This document shows, one piece after another, positions 41,708-50,360 of a DNA stretch of 64,000 nt. The notes below the pieces were generated by a model. It made no database searches, was not told where the DNA came from, and saw only the letters and a program-made list of their open reading frames with translations. Numbering within the stretch: position 1 is the stretch's first letter; every line of letters begins with the position of its first letter. This DNA comes from an uncultured Lachnospiraceae bacterium (GTDB taxonomy: Bacteria > Bacillota > Clostridia > Lachnospirales > Lachnospiraceae), in the NCBI GenBank assembly GCA_900550475.1, contig URSA01000009.1, forward strand, positions 62,001 to 126,000, read 5' to 3'. A program made the position numbers and the translations under genes.

Positions 41708-43299
41708 GAGAAGGAAGAAAATGTTTGCTGCCGCTTTTTGTTTCGGTGGTGCTTATGCTGTTTCTGACCGGCTGCCACGGCTCCAAGGGAAAGGATCCCT
41801 TTCAGGTGCCGGAGTCCTTTGACGAGTCGGCATCCTGTGAGATCACCTTCTGGGCGAAGAACGACACCAACAAGACGCAGACGGCGATCTATGAGCAGGC
41901 GATTGCGGATTTTGAGCGGATCTACCCCAACATCAAGGTGAATCTGAGACTCTATACCAATTACGGAGACATTTATAATGATGTGATCACCAACATTGCG
42001 ACGGACACCACGCCCAATGTGTGCATCACCTACCCCGACCACATCGCCACCTACATGACAGGCGAGAATGTGGTGGTTCCGTTGAACGAGCTGATGGCGG
42101 ATCCCCGGTACGGGCTTGGGGGGAGCGCACTGCGGTTCGACGGCGTTACCGGGGAGCAGGTGATCGACCGTTTCTTAAGCGAGGGTGTCATTGACGGAAA
42201 GCATTATGCACTGCCCTTCATGCGCTCCACGGAGGCGTGCTATGTGAATAAGACCTATGTGGAAGCGCTAGGCTACACCCTGCCGGAGGTGCTCACATGG
42301 GATTTTGTTTGGGAAGTGTCCGAGGCGGCGATGAAAACGGATGCGGACGGCAATTTTCTGGTGAACGGACAGAATGTGCTGATCCCGTTCATCTATAAGT
42401 CCACCGACAATATGATGATCCAGATGCTTGCCCAGAGCGGCGGTGATTACTCCGATGAGAACGGCGACATTCTGCTGTTCAACGACAAGACGAAGGAGTT
42501 TTTGTTCACGGTTGCGGAGCACGGAAGGACGAAGGCGTTCTCTACCTTCAAGATCTCCAGCTACCCCGCCAATTTCCTGAACGCGGGACAGTGTATCTTT
42601 GCGGTGGACTCCACGGCCGGCGCAACATGGATGGGAACGGACGCGCCCCTCTCGGATATCAGCGCGGACAAGCTGGTGCGCTTTGAGACGGAGGTCAGGA
42701 TGGTTCCTCAGTTTGACCCGGAGCATCCCATGATGATCTCGCAGGGGCCTTCCATCTGTATTTTCAACAAGAGCGACGATCAGGAGGTGCTGGCATCATG
42801 GCTCTTTGCCCAGTACCTGCTCACAAACGACGTTCAGATCGCCTACGCGGAGACCGAGGGTTATCTCCCCGTGACCAGTAAGGCGCAGGAATCCACGGAA
42901 TATCTGGATTATCTGTCGAGAGCGGGGGAGGACAACAAGGAGCATTATGAGATCAAGATCAAGGCATCCGAGCTTCTGATGGACAATATCGACAATACCT
43001 TTGTGACGCCGGTGTTCAACGGCTCGGCATCCCTAAGGGATGCGGCGGGGCAGCTCATCGAGTCCACGGTGAAGTCCGTCCGTAGAAAGGAAACGGTGGA
43101 TGAGGCATATATGGACAAGCTCTTTGCGGACGTAAGCTCCCTGTACCGTCTGGGACAGGCGGGGGGCGCTTCCATGGGAAAGAAGGATCTTGGCCCCCTG
43201 CCCGCCACGGCAAAGCTGCTTCTTGCGGCACTTGCCCTCACATGGGTGGGAATCGGCGCCTACGTGCTGCTTGCCCGGCTCCGCAAGAAGAAAATGTAA
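41704..43299 (+). CDS. Sugar-binding lipoprotein with additional C-terminal membrane helix
   Basis: The product is 531 residues from TTG 41704, after AGAGGAGGAAC and overlapping the permease stop. An N-terminal lipoprotein signal with LTGC (Cys24) is followed by a family-1 binding domain (ITFWAKNDTNKTQTAIYEQA). Unlike normal binding lipoproteins it ends with a hydrophobic segment (LLLAALALTWVGIGAYVLLA, about 505-525) and RLRKKKM, a stop-transfer signal. The protein would thus be fixed at both ends, probably tethered to its own permease. The substrate is unknown. It is the last gene of the operon; no terminator is visible after it. Confidence 0.88.
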   Translation: MREGRKCLLPLFVSVVLMLFLTGCHGSKGKDPFQVPESFDESASCEITFWAKNDTNKTQTAIYEQAIADFERIYPNIKVNLRLYTNYGDIYNDVITNIATDTTPNVCITYPDHIATYMTGENVVVPLNELMADPRYGLGGSALRFDGVTGEQVIDRFLSEGVIDGKHYALPFMRSTEACYVNKTYVEALGYTLPEVLTWDFVWEVSEAAMKTDADGNFLVNGQNVLIPFIYKSTDNMMIQMLAQSGGDYSDENGDILLFNDKTKEFLFTVAEHGRTKAFSTFKISSYPANFLNAGQCIFAVDSTAGATWMGTDAPLSDISADKLVRFETEVRMVPQFDPEHPMMISQGPSICIFNKSDDQEVLASWLFAQYLLTNDVQIAYAETEGYLPVTSKAQESTEYLDYLSRAGEDNKEHYEIKIKASELLMDNIDNTFVTPVFNGSASLRDAAGQLIESTVKSVRRKETVDEAYMDKLFADVSSLYRLGQAGGASMGKKDLGPLPATAKLLLAALALTWVGIGAYVLLARLRKKKM

Positions 43300-43326
43300 A
43301 AAATGAAAAAAAAATTTCAAAAAACA

Positions 43327-43355
43327 TTGATTTATTTTGTTATGTTGAGTAAACT
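43327..43355 (+). promoter_or_regulatory. Promoter of the OB-like lipoprotein gene
   Basis: TTGATT (43327-43332), a 17-base spacer and TAAACT (43350-43355). Confidence 0.5.
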
Positions 43356-43423
43356 TAGAACGTATTCGGACGATGGGTTCCATGGGGGAGCTCATAAGGA
43401 GCCGGAGAAGAGGAGAATGTATT

Positions 43424-44152
43424 ATGAAGAGAGTAGTAGCATTTATGTTGGCGGCAATGCTGACGATGTCACTGGTTGGTTGTGGTTCTAAGCCTGCAAA
43501 CTCAGGGGATGATGCGAAGTCCGAGGGTGTTATGACCTATGCGGAGTACATGGCAGCAGATGTGGATACCCAGGTTGTGATCGAGGCATATGTTCAGGCA
43601 AAGCAGTCCTGGTGGGAGGATCAGGCAACCGTTTATGCACAGGATAAGGACGGCGCTTACTTCCTTTACAACATGGCTTGCTCACAGGAAGATTACGACA
43701 AGCTGGTACAGGGTACCAAGATCAAGGTAACCGGTTACAAGTCCGAGTGGTCCGGCGAGATCGAGATCATCGACGCTACCTTTGAGATCGAGGATGGCAG
43801 CTACATTGCAAAGGCACTGGATGTGACAGACCTTCTGGGAACCGATGACCTGATCAAGCATCAGAATGAGTTCGTTGCATTCAACGGCATGACGGTTGAG
43901 GATTCCGGCGACGGCGCAGCATACCTTTACAAGTGGGACGGCTCCGGCTCTGACGGAGACGACCTGTACTTCAAGGTTTCCCTGAACGGCCAGACCTACA
44001 GCTTCACGGTGGAGTCCTATCTGTGCGACAACACCACCGATGTATACGCAGCAGTAAAGAACCTGAAGGTTGGCGATGTGATCGATATGGAAGGCTTCCT
44101 GTACTGGTATGAGGGCGTAAACCCCCACATCACTTCCGTTACCGTAAAGTAA
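43424..44152 (+). CDS. Hypothetical lipoprotein with two OB-like repeats
   Basis: The product is 242 residues from ATG 43424 after GAGGAGA. A lipoprotein signal with LVGC (Cys20) precedes two beta-rich halves, each shaped like a small OB-type barrel. The first runs from VVIEAYVQAKQSWW to KVTGYKSEWSGEIEI, the second from EFVAFNGMTVED to VDIMEGF-like strands near the end. This resembles extracellular OB-fold lipoproteins of unknown ligand. It is a single gene with its own promoter and terminator. Confidence 0.8.
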   Translation: MKRVVAFMLAAMLTMSLVGCGSKPANSGDDAKSEGVMTYAEYMAADVDTQVVIEAYVQAKQSWWEDQATVYAQDKDGAYFLYNMACSQEDYDKLVQGTKIKVTGYKSEWSGEIEIIDATFEIEDGSYIAKALDVTDLLGTDDLIKHQNEFVAFNGMTVEDSGDGAAYLYKWDGSGSDGDDLYFKVSLNGQTYSFTVESYLCDNTTDVYAAVKNLKVGDVIDMEGFLYWYEGVNPHITSVTVK

Positions 44153-44185
44153 TTCTGCACCAAAACAGAATATAGAGTGAATCGG

Positions 44186-44226
44186 ACTGCCGCTTTCGGA
44201 TGCTTATGCACGAAGCGGCAGTTTTT
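44186..44226 (+). terminator. Rho-independent terminator
   Basis: ACTGCCGCTT (44186-44195) pairs perfectly with AAGCGGCAGT (44213-44222), followed by TTTT. Confidence 0.9.
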
Positions 44227-44256
44227 GATAAACCTTGCATGCAGGATTCTTTTTTA

Positions 44257-44314
44257 TTGCACTTTTCTACTCAAAGTGGTATATTATGCAGGTAAAATGT
44301 ATGAAACATACATT
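44257..44314 (+). promoter_or_regulatory. Promoter and leader palindrome of the amino-acid transporter
   Basis: TTGCAC (44257-44262), a 17-base spacer and TATATT (44280-44285). The perfect palindrome AATGTATG-AAA-CATACATT (44296-44314) follows at about +4 to +22. It could be an operator or a 5' stabilising hairpin. Confidence 0.65.
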
Positions 44315-44336
44315 GCCATTACATAAGGAGGAGATT

Positions 44337-45188
44337 ATGATGAAAAAATTTATGGCACTCGGACTTGCAGTGGTACTGGCTGCTGCAGCACTTACCGGCT
44401 GCGGAAACAGCGCGGCAAAGAAGACGGTGAAAGTGATCGACGTGAATCTGACCGATGAGGAGTACGCATTCGGTGTGGATAAGACACAGCCGGAGCTTTT
44501 GGATTCCGTGAACGCATTCATTAAGGAGATCAAGGAGAACGGAACCTTTGATGAAATCTGTAACCACTATTTCGGCGACGGCACTCCGGTAGCGGTTACC
44601 TCCGCAGCGCTTGACGACAGTAAGGATCAGCTTCTGGTGGCAACCAACGCAGCATTCGAGCCCTTCGAGTACATGCAGGGCGAGAGCTACTACGGAATTG
44701 ATATGGAGATCGCAGCCGCACTGGCACAGTATCTGGGCAAGGAGCTTGTGATCCAGAACATGGATTTCGATGCAGTCTGCCTGTCCGTAGGTCAGCAGAA
44801 ATGTGATATCGCAATGGCGGGACTGACCGTGAGAGAGGACAGAAAAGAGTATGTGAACTTCTCTGATTCCTATTACAGCGCATCCCAGAAACTGATCGTA
44901 CTTTCCGACGACACCGAGTTTGACAGCTGCAAGACGGCGGATGATGTTGCCGCACTTCTGGCTGCAAAGGATGCAAGCGTGAAGGTTGGCGTACAGACCG
45001 GAACCACAGGCCAGCTTTATGTGGAAGGTGATGCGGAATGGGGCTTCCCGGGACTTGCCGCAGAGGGCGTCGGCTATAAGAACGGTTCCCTTGCCGTACA
45101 GGATCTTCTGAACGGAAATATCCAGTATGTGATCATTGACTCCGCACCTGCAACCTGCATCACTGAGGCGATCAACAAGATGCAGTAA
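44337..45188 (+). CDS. Amino-acid ABC binding lipoprotein, apparently circularly permuted
   Basis: The product is 283 residues from ATG 44337 after AAGGAGG; a second ATG follows directly. The lipobox is LTGC (Cys22). The domain is family-3 (polar amino acids), but the order is rotated. Residues ~31-82 (KVIDVNLTDEEYAFGV ... GTFDEICNHYFGDG) are the segment that normally ends these proteins. The usual N-terminal start LLVATNAAFEPFEY begins only at ~99. The protein ends after the second hinge (YVIIDSAPATCITEA), where the missing tail would normally follow. Joined head to tail, the parts give a complete fold. The permease and ATPase genes follow directly. Confidence 0.88.
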   Translation: MMKKFMALGLAVVLAAAALTGCGNSAAKKTVKVIDVNLTDEEYAFGVDKTQPELLDSVNAFIKEIKENGTFDEICNHYFGDGTPVAVTSAALDDSKDQLLVATNAAFEPFEYMQGESYYGIDMEIAAALAQYLGKELVIQNMDFDAVCLSVGQQKCDIAMAGLTVREDRKEYVNFSDSYYSASQKLIVLSDDTEFDSCKTADDVAALLAAKDASVKVGVQTGTTGQLYVEGDAEWGFPGLAAEGVGYKNGSLAVQDLLNGNIQYVIIDSAPATCITEAINKMQ

Positions 45189-45216
45189 GCGGAAGCTAAG
45201 CTGAAATGAGGTCTAC

Positions 45217-45927
45217 ATGGGCAATTTTGAACAGAAAGTAAATAAGTTCATAGAAATTTTTATCGAACAGAATGGCTATGTAAAGGTGTTGGAAGGGTTG
45301 AAAAATACCCTTCTGATCGCCGTTCTGGGACTTTTGATCGGTATTCTGATCGGAACGCTGATCGCAACTGTCAGGGTGATTCCCAAGTACAAGGTGCTGC
45401 CGCGGGTTCTTAACGCGATCTGCAGCGTGTACGTGGGGCTTTTCAGAGGTACGCCCATGGTGGTGCAGCTTCTGGTATTCTATTACGTCATGCTGCCGCT
45501 GACGGGAATCAAGATGACCGGTGTGCAGGTCTCCATTATGGTGTTCGGCTTAAACAGCGCCGCCTATATTTCCGAGATCATGCGAAGCGGTATCCAGTCC
45601 GTGGACGCCGGGCAGATGGAGGCGGGACGCGCGGTGGGACTGAGCTTTTCCACCACCATGATGAAGATTGTGATTCCCCAGGCGGTGAAGAATATCCTTC
45701 CCACGCTGGGAAATGAGTTCATTGCCCTGATCAAGGAGACCTCGGTGGTCAGCTTTGTGGGAGCGGCGGATCTCTATGTGGCGTTCAGCTATATCGGCAG
45801 CAACAGCTACGAGTTCATGGTGCCCTATCTGGTGATGGCAGCCATTTACATCGTGATCGTTCTGTTGATCAGCGCAGGAATCAAATTGATGGAAAGGAGC
45901 CTGAGAAAAAGTGATAGACGTCATTAA
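45217..45927 (+). CDS. Amino-acid ABC transporter permease (HisM/GlnP type)
   Basis: The product is 236 residues from ATG 45217 after GAGGTCTAC. About five membrane helices are seen, with the polar amino-acid permease motif LFRGTPMVVQLL and the EAA loop EAGRAVGLSFSTTMMKIVIPQAVKN. It works as a homodimer in many family members. It overlaps the ATPase start by 17 bases. Confidence 0.93.
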   Translation: MGNFEQKVNKFIEIFIEQNGYVKVLEGLKNTLLIAVLGLLIGILIGTLIATVRVIPKYKVLPRVLNAICSVYVGLFRGTPMVVQLLVFYYVMLPLTGIKMTGVQVSIMVFGLNSAAYISEIMRSGIQSVDAGQMEAGRAVGLSFSTTMMKIVIPQAVKNILPTLGNEFIALIKETSVVSFVGAADLYVAFSYIGSNSYEFMVPYLVMAAIYIVIVLLISAGIKLMERSLRKSDRRH

Positions 45928-46744
45928 TCTCGAAAAACATTTCGGGGATAACAAAATCCTAAAAGGCATAAACGTCACCATCGAAAAGGGCGATATCGTG
46001 GTTGTGATCGGCCCCTCCGGCTCCGGGAAAAGTACCTTTCTGCGCTGCTTGAACTGTATGGAGGATCCCACCGGCGGACAGATCATTTTCAACGGTGTGG
46101 ACATTGCGGATATGAAGGTTGACATCAATGTGCACAGAAGGCACATGGGAATGGTGTTCCAGCACTTCAATCTGTTCCAGAACAAGACGGTGCTGCAGAA
46201 TATCATGCTGGCGCCGGTGTATGTGCAGTGTCAGGAGCTGCGGAAGGCAAAGCGGAAGAACGCCTTGATCGGCTTTACCAATCTGTTCCGGGGAAAGGCA
46301 GCCAAGAAGCAGCCCATTCCCATCACCACCACAAAGGCGGAGATCAAGAAGAATGCGCGGGAAAATGCCATGCAGCTTTTGGAGCGCATCGGACTGCAGG
46401 ATAAGGCGGATGTATATCCCTCCACGCTCTCCGGCGGTCAGAAGCAGAGAGTGGCGATTGTGCGCTCCCTTGCCATGAATCCCGATGTGATCCTGTTCGA
46501 CGAGCCGACCAGCGCGTTGGATCCGGAGATGGTGGGCGAGGTGCTGGATCTGATGAAGGCGCTTGCGAAGGACGGCATGACCATGATCATCGTCACCCAT
46601 GAGATGGGATTTGCAAAGGAAGTGGCGAACCGGGTGATCTTCATTGACGACGGGCAGATTCTGGAGAGCGCGCCTCCCGCCGAATTTTTCGGAAAACCCA
46701 AGAACCCCAGACTGCGGGAATTTCTTTCCAAGGTTCTGGCGTAA
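45911..46744 (+). CDS. Amino-acid ABC transporter ATP-binding protein (GlnQ type) with insert
   Basis: The product is 277 residues with GTG start 45911. Walker A GPSGSGKST, Q-loop FQHFNLFQNKTVL, signature LSGGQKQRVAIVRS, Walker B VILFDEPTSALDPE and switch His in VTHEMGFAKEV are present. An insert of about 30 basic residues (around ALIGFTNLFRGKAAKKQP) lies between Q-loop and signature. This makes it longer than the ~245 residues usual for GlnQ; I recall similar inserts in other clostridial members. Confidence 0.92.
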   Translation: MIDVINLEKHFGDNKILKGINVTIEKGDIVVVIGPSGSGKSTFLRCLNCMEDPTGGQIIFNGVDIADMKVDINVHRRHMGMVFQHFNLFQNKTVLQNIMLAPVYVQCQELRKAKRKNALIGFTNLFRGKAAKKQPIPITTTKAEIKKNARENAMQLLERIGLQDKADVYPSTLSGGQKQRVAIVRSLAMNPDVILFDEPTSALDPEMVGEVLDLMKALAKDGMTMIIVTHEMGFAKEVANRVIFIDDGQILESAPPAEFFGKPKNPRLREFLSKVLA

Positions 46745-46770
46745 AAGATGTGGTTTTTTCGTAAAAACAG

Positions 46771-46799
46771 TTGAATCATAAGTGCTTTGATGCTACAAT
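46771..46799 (+). promoter_or_regulatory. Promoter of degV-type gene
   Basis: TTGAAT (46771-46776), a 17-base spacer and TACAAT (46794-46799), about 65 bases before the start. Confidence 0.65.
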
Positions 46800-46862
46800 A
46801 TGTAGAAAAGAAACCTTAGAAAGCAGTATTTAAAACTACATGAAGCGGAGAGGAAAAGTCTT

Positions 46863-47750
46863 ATGAGCAAGTATATCATTAGCTGTTGTTCCACGGCTGA
46901 TTTGTCCAAGGAGCATTTTGAGAAGATCGATGTAAAATATATTTATTTCCACTACGAGATCGACGGCGTGCAGTACCCGGACGATCTTGGGCAGACCATC
47001 CCCTTTGAGGAGTTTTACCAGAGGATGGCAAGCGGATCGGAGACCAAGACCTCCCAGATCAACGCAGAGGAGTTTACAGCGTATTTTGAGCCGTTTTTGA
47101 AGGAAGGCTACGACATTCTCCATGTGTGCCTTTCCTCCGGTCTGTCGGGCGTGATCAATTCCGCAACCATCGCGAGGGATGCGCTTCTGGAGGAGTATCC
47201 GGACAGAAAGTTCTATGTGGTGGATTCCTTAGGCGCTTCCTCCGGCTACGGTCTTATCATGGACACGCTGGCAGGCATGAGAGAGCAGGGCGTTTCCATC
47301 GATGAACTGTATAGCTGGATCGAGGAGCATAAGCTGGAGCTGCATCACTGGTTTTTCTCCACGGATCTGTCCTTCTATGTGAAGGGTGGCAGAATTTCCA
47401 AGACCTCCGGCACCATTGGTACGATCCTGAATATCTGTCCGCTCCTGAATATGGACAATCTGGGCCGGCTGATCCCCCGTTTCAAGATCCGGGGCAAGAA
47501 AAAGGTGATTCAGGAGATCGTAAAGAAGATGGAGGAGAATGCACAGGACGGGCTCGATTATTCCGGCAAGTGCTTTATCTCCCAGTCAGCCTGCTATGAG
47601 GATGCCCGTGCAGTGGCAGATCTGGTAGAGGCTAAGTTCCCCAAGCTGAACGGCAAGGTGGAGATCAATTATGTGGGAACTACCATCGGAAGCCACACAG
47701 GACCCGGAACCGTTGCATTGTTTTTCTGGGGAAAGAAGAGAGAGGACTAA
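46863..47750 (+). CDS. DegV-family fatty-acid-binding protein
   Basis: The product is 295 residues from ATG 46863 after GGAGAGG. DegV signatures: KTSQINAEEFTAYF, LSSGLSGVINSA, VVDSLGASSGYGLIMD and the late GSHTGPGTVALFFWG. Family members bind a fatty acid and can serve as FakB, presenting it to the kinase FakA. No fakA is in the window. Single gene with its own promoter and terminator. Confidence 0.93.
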   Translation: MSKYIISCCSTADLSKEHFEKIDVKYIYFHYEIDGVQYPDDLGQTIPFEEFYQRMASGSETKTSQINAEEFTAYFEPFLKEGYDILHVCLSSGLSGVINSATIARDALLEEYPDRKFYVVDSLGASSGYGLIMDTLAGMREQGVSIDELYSWIEEHKLELHHWFFSTDLSFYVKGGRISKTSGTIGTILNICPLLNMDNLGRLIPRFKIRGKKKVIQEIVKKMEENAQDGLDYSGKCFISQSACYEDARAVADLVEAKFPKLNGKVEINYVGTTIGSHTGPGTVALFFWGKKRED

Positions 47751-47760
47751 AACGGAAATG

Positions 47761-47796
47761 ATCCCCGCAGGCACGATTTATGCCTGCGGGATTTTT
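47761..47796 (+). terminator. Rho-independent terminator
   Basis: CCCGCAGGCA pairs with TGCCTGCGGG around CGATTTA, followed by TTTTT. Confidence 0.92.
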
Positions 47797-47803
47797 GACA
47801 TTA

Positions 47804-47832
47804 TGGACAATTATACCCAAATTTGATATGAT
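47804..47832 (+). promoter_or_regulatory. Promoter of the MMPL operon
   Basis: TGGACA (47804-47809), a 17-base spacer and TATGAT (47827-47832), directly after the degV terminator. Confidence 0.6.
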
Positions 47833-47906
47833 GTGTCTCGGGAAAAACAAGCGGCTGCGAAGCAGACATTTGTTTGTATTTGTTTTCAACACAGGAGAAA
47901 TTTGTT

Positions 47907-50360
47907 ATGGCAAAAGAGAAGAAAGACGAATCCTTTATGATAAAGCTTGCCACGCTGATCGTGGACAAGAGAAAGGGCTTTTATCTGGTCTTTATTGTGC
48001 TTTGTGTTTTTTGTATTCTGTCCATGAACAGGGTCAAGGTCAACAATGATCTGACCACCTATCTGCCGGACACCACGGAGACCAGACAGGGGCTTGATCT
48101 GATGGACGAGCAGTTCATCACCTATGGAAGCGCCCGGATTCTGGTCTGCAACATTACCTACGACGAGGCGGAAAAGCTTGCCGACCGCATCCGCGAGGCG
48201 GAGGGGGTCAGCATGCTGGACTTCGATGATTCGGAGGAGCATTACCACGACATGGAGGCGCTGTTTTCCGTCACCTTTGATCAGGATGCGGACGCGGAGG
48301 TAACCCAGCAGAATCTGAACGCGGTGTTAGGGGATCTGTCGGACAAGGATGTCTATTATTCCTCAGACATCGGACAGGAGGAGCGGGACGCCAATGATCT
48401 GAACAAGGATATGATCGTGATCCTGCTGCTTGCGGCAGTGGTCATTGTGGCGGTTTTGCTGTTTACCTCCACCACCTACGCGGAGATTCCGGTGTATCTG
48501 ACCACCTTCATTGTGGCGGCGATCCTCAACAAGGGAACCAACTACTGGTTCGGCACCATCAGCTTCGTGACAAACTCCATCGCCGTGGTGCTGCAGCTTG
48601 GTCTGGCGGTGGACTATGCCATTATCCTTGCCCACCGCTTCATGGAGGAGCATGAGGATAAGGACGCAAGGGAAGCGGTGATCGTGGCGCTGAGCAAGGC
48701 GATCCCGGAAATTTCATCAAGCTCCTTAACCACCATTTCCGGCATGGTCGCCATGATGTTCATGCAGTTCCGCATCGGGTACGACATGGGTATTATTCTG
48801 GCAAAATCCATTATATTCAGTATGGTGGCGGTATTCTTCCTGATGCCCGGACTGCTGCTCACCTTTTCCAAAGCCATCGACAGCACGCATCACAGGAGCT
48901 TTGTGCCGAAGATCACGGCGGTGGGAAAATTCTGTGTACTGACGCGGTTTATCGTGCCGCCCATTCTGGTGGTGGCGGTGATCGCGGCTTTTGTGCTGTC
49001 AAACAAGGCGAATTATGTGTATGATGTGAACTCCCTCTCCTCCAGCACAATGAGCGACAACAAATTTTCCGTGAGCATGGTGAATCAGGAGTTCGGAGAG
49101 GTAAACCAGCTTGCGGTCATTGTGCCAAACGGGGACTACGAGAAAGAGGCAAAGGCGCTTGCGGCGCTTGAGAAGCTTCCCGAGGTGAAAGCCTGTATGG
49201 GACTTGCCAACATCGAGGCGGTGGACGGCTATATGCTGACGGAGCTTCTGACGCCGAGGCAGTTTGCCGAGATGATCGATATGGATGTGGAGGTGGCGGA
49301 GCTTTTGTATTCTGCCTACGCGCTGGATCAGAGCAATTACGGCGCCATGGTCAGCGGTGTCTCGGAGTATCAGGTGCCGCTGATCGATATGTTTTTGTTT
49401 ATCTATGACCAGAAGGAGAAGGGGAATGTGACGCTGGACGACGATCTGGAGGAGACCCTGACGGACGCCTACTCCCAGATCAAGATTGCAAAGGATCAGC
49501 TTTCGGGCGAGGAGGATTCCCGCTTCGTGCTGGAGCTTTCCGTGCCGGTGGAGGGAGCCGAGACAGAGGCTGCTCTTGATGAGATCCGCGCGGCGGTGGC
49601 AAAGTATTATGAGGAAGAGGACATCTATCTGGTGGGAAATGCTACCAGCAACAAGGATCTGGGCGCCTCCTTTGCCACGGACAATACAATCATTACGGTG
49701 CTGACGGCGCTGTTTGTCATGATCATTCTGTTGTTTACCTTCCAGTCCGCGGGATTGCCCGTGCTGCTGGTGGTTACGATTCAGGGAAGCATCTGGATGA
49801 ACTTCTCCCTGCCGTATCTTCTGAACGAGCCGGTGTACTTTCTGGGATATCTGGTGGTTTCCGCAATCCAGATGGGCGCTACCATCGACTATGCGATTGT
49901 GATTACCAGCAGATACATGGATCTGAAAACCTACATGCCCATCAAGGAGGCAGCGATCGAGGCGCTGAACCAGGCGTTCCCCACGATCGTAACCAGCGGT
50001 TCCATGCTGGTGGCTGCGGGCTTTATCATCAGCAACGTATCGTCCAACGCGGCGGTGGCCGCCATCGGACTTGCGCTGGGGCGCGGAACCCTGACCTCCA
50101 TATTGCTTGTATTGCTTGCGCTGCCCCAGACGCTTTTGGTGGGTGACATCATCATCCAGAAGACGGCGTTTACCCTGAAACGGGATCTGGCAAAACCGCT
50201 TCCTTCCAAGGGAAGGGTGCGCATGAACGGACATATCCGGGGCTATGTCAACGGTGTGCTGGAGGGTGATTTCTCAGGTGTGATCGAGGGCGAGATGGGC
50301 GCGGTGGTGCGTCCGAAGGATATTGTGGTTGAGGAGGAGGTAACGAAGGATGAACAGTAA
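47907..50360 (+). CDS. MMPL/RND-superfamily membrane exporter
   Basis: The product is 817 residues from ATG 47907 after AGGAGAAA. It has two related halves, each with one helix, a large extracytoplasmic loop and then five helices. Typical motifs are LGLAVDYAIILAHRFMEE in the first half and MGATIDYAIVITSRYMDL in the second, containing the proton-relay Asp/Tyr. Members export lipids, surfactants or siderophores, or act with partner surface proteins. The gene overlaps the start of the GLUG protein by 11 bases, so the two are probably one system. Confidence 0.92.
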   Translation: MAKEKKDESFMIKLATLIVDKRKGFYLVFIVLCVFCILSMNRVKVNNDLTTYLPDTTETRQGLDLMDEQFITYGSARILVCNITYDEAEKLADRIREAEGVSMLDFDDSEEHYHDMEALFSVTFDQDADAEVTQQNLNAVLGDLSDKDVYYSSDIGQEERDANDLNKDMIVILLLAAVVIVAVLLFTSTTYAEIPVYLTTFIVAAILNKGTNYWFGTISFVTNSIAVVLQLGLAVDYAIILAHRFMEEHEDKDAREAVIVALSKAIPEISSSSLTTISGMVAMMFMQFRIGYDMGIILAKSIIFSMVAVFFLMPGLLLTFSKAIDSTHHRSFVPKITAVGKFCVLTRFIVPPILVVAVIAAFVLSNKANYVYDVNSLSSSTMSDNKFSVSMVNQEFGEVNQLAVIVPNGDYEKEAKALAALEKLPEVKACMGLANIEAVDGYMLTELLTPRQFAEMIDMDVEVAELLYSAYALDQSNYGAMVSGVSEYQVPLIDMFLFIYDQKEKGNVTLDDDLEETLTDAYSQIKIAKDQLSGEEDSRFVLELSVPVEGAETEAALDEIRAAVAKYYEEEDIYLVGNATSNKDLGASFATDNTIITVLTALFVMIILLFTFQSAGLPVLLVVTIQGSIWMNFSLPYLLNEPVYFLGYLVVSAIQMGATIDYAIVITSRYMDLKTYMPIKEAAIEALNQAFPTIVTSGSMLVAAGFIISNVSSNAAVAAIGLALGRGTLTSILLVLLALPQTLLVGDIIIQKTAFTLKRDLAKPLPSKGRVRMNGHIRGYVNGVLEGDFSGVIEGEMGAVVRPKDIVVEEEVTKDEQ

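Noticed and set aside
41704..43299. Binding protein as a fusion or frameshift artefact because of its C-terminal helix
   Set aside because: The frame is continuous, the helix is followed by a basic stop-transfer tail, and the stop is clean; it looks like a real feature.
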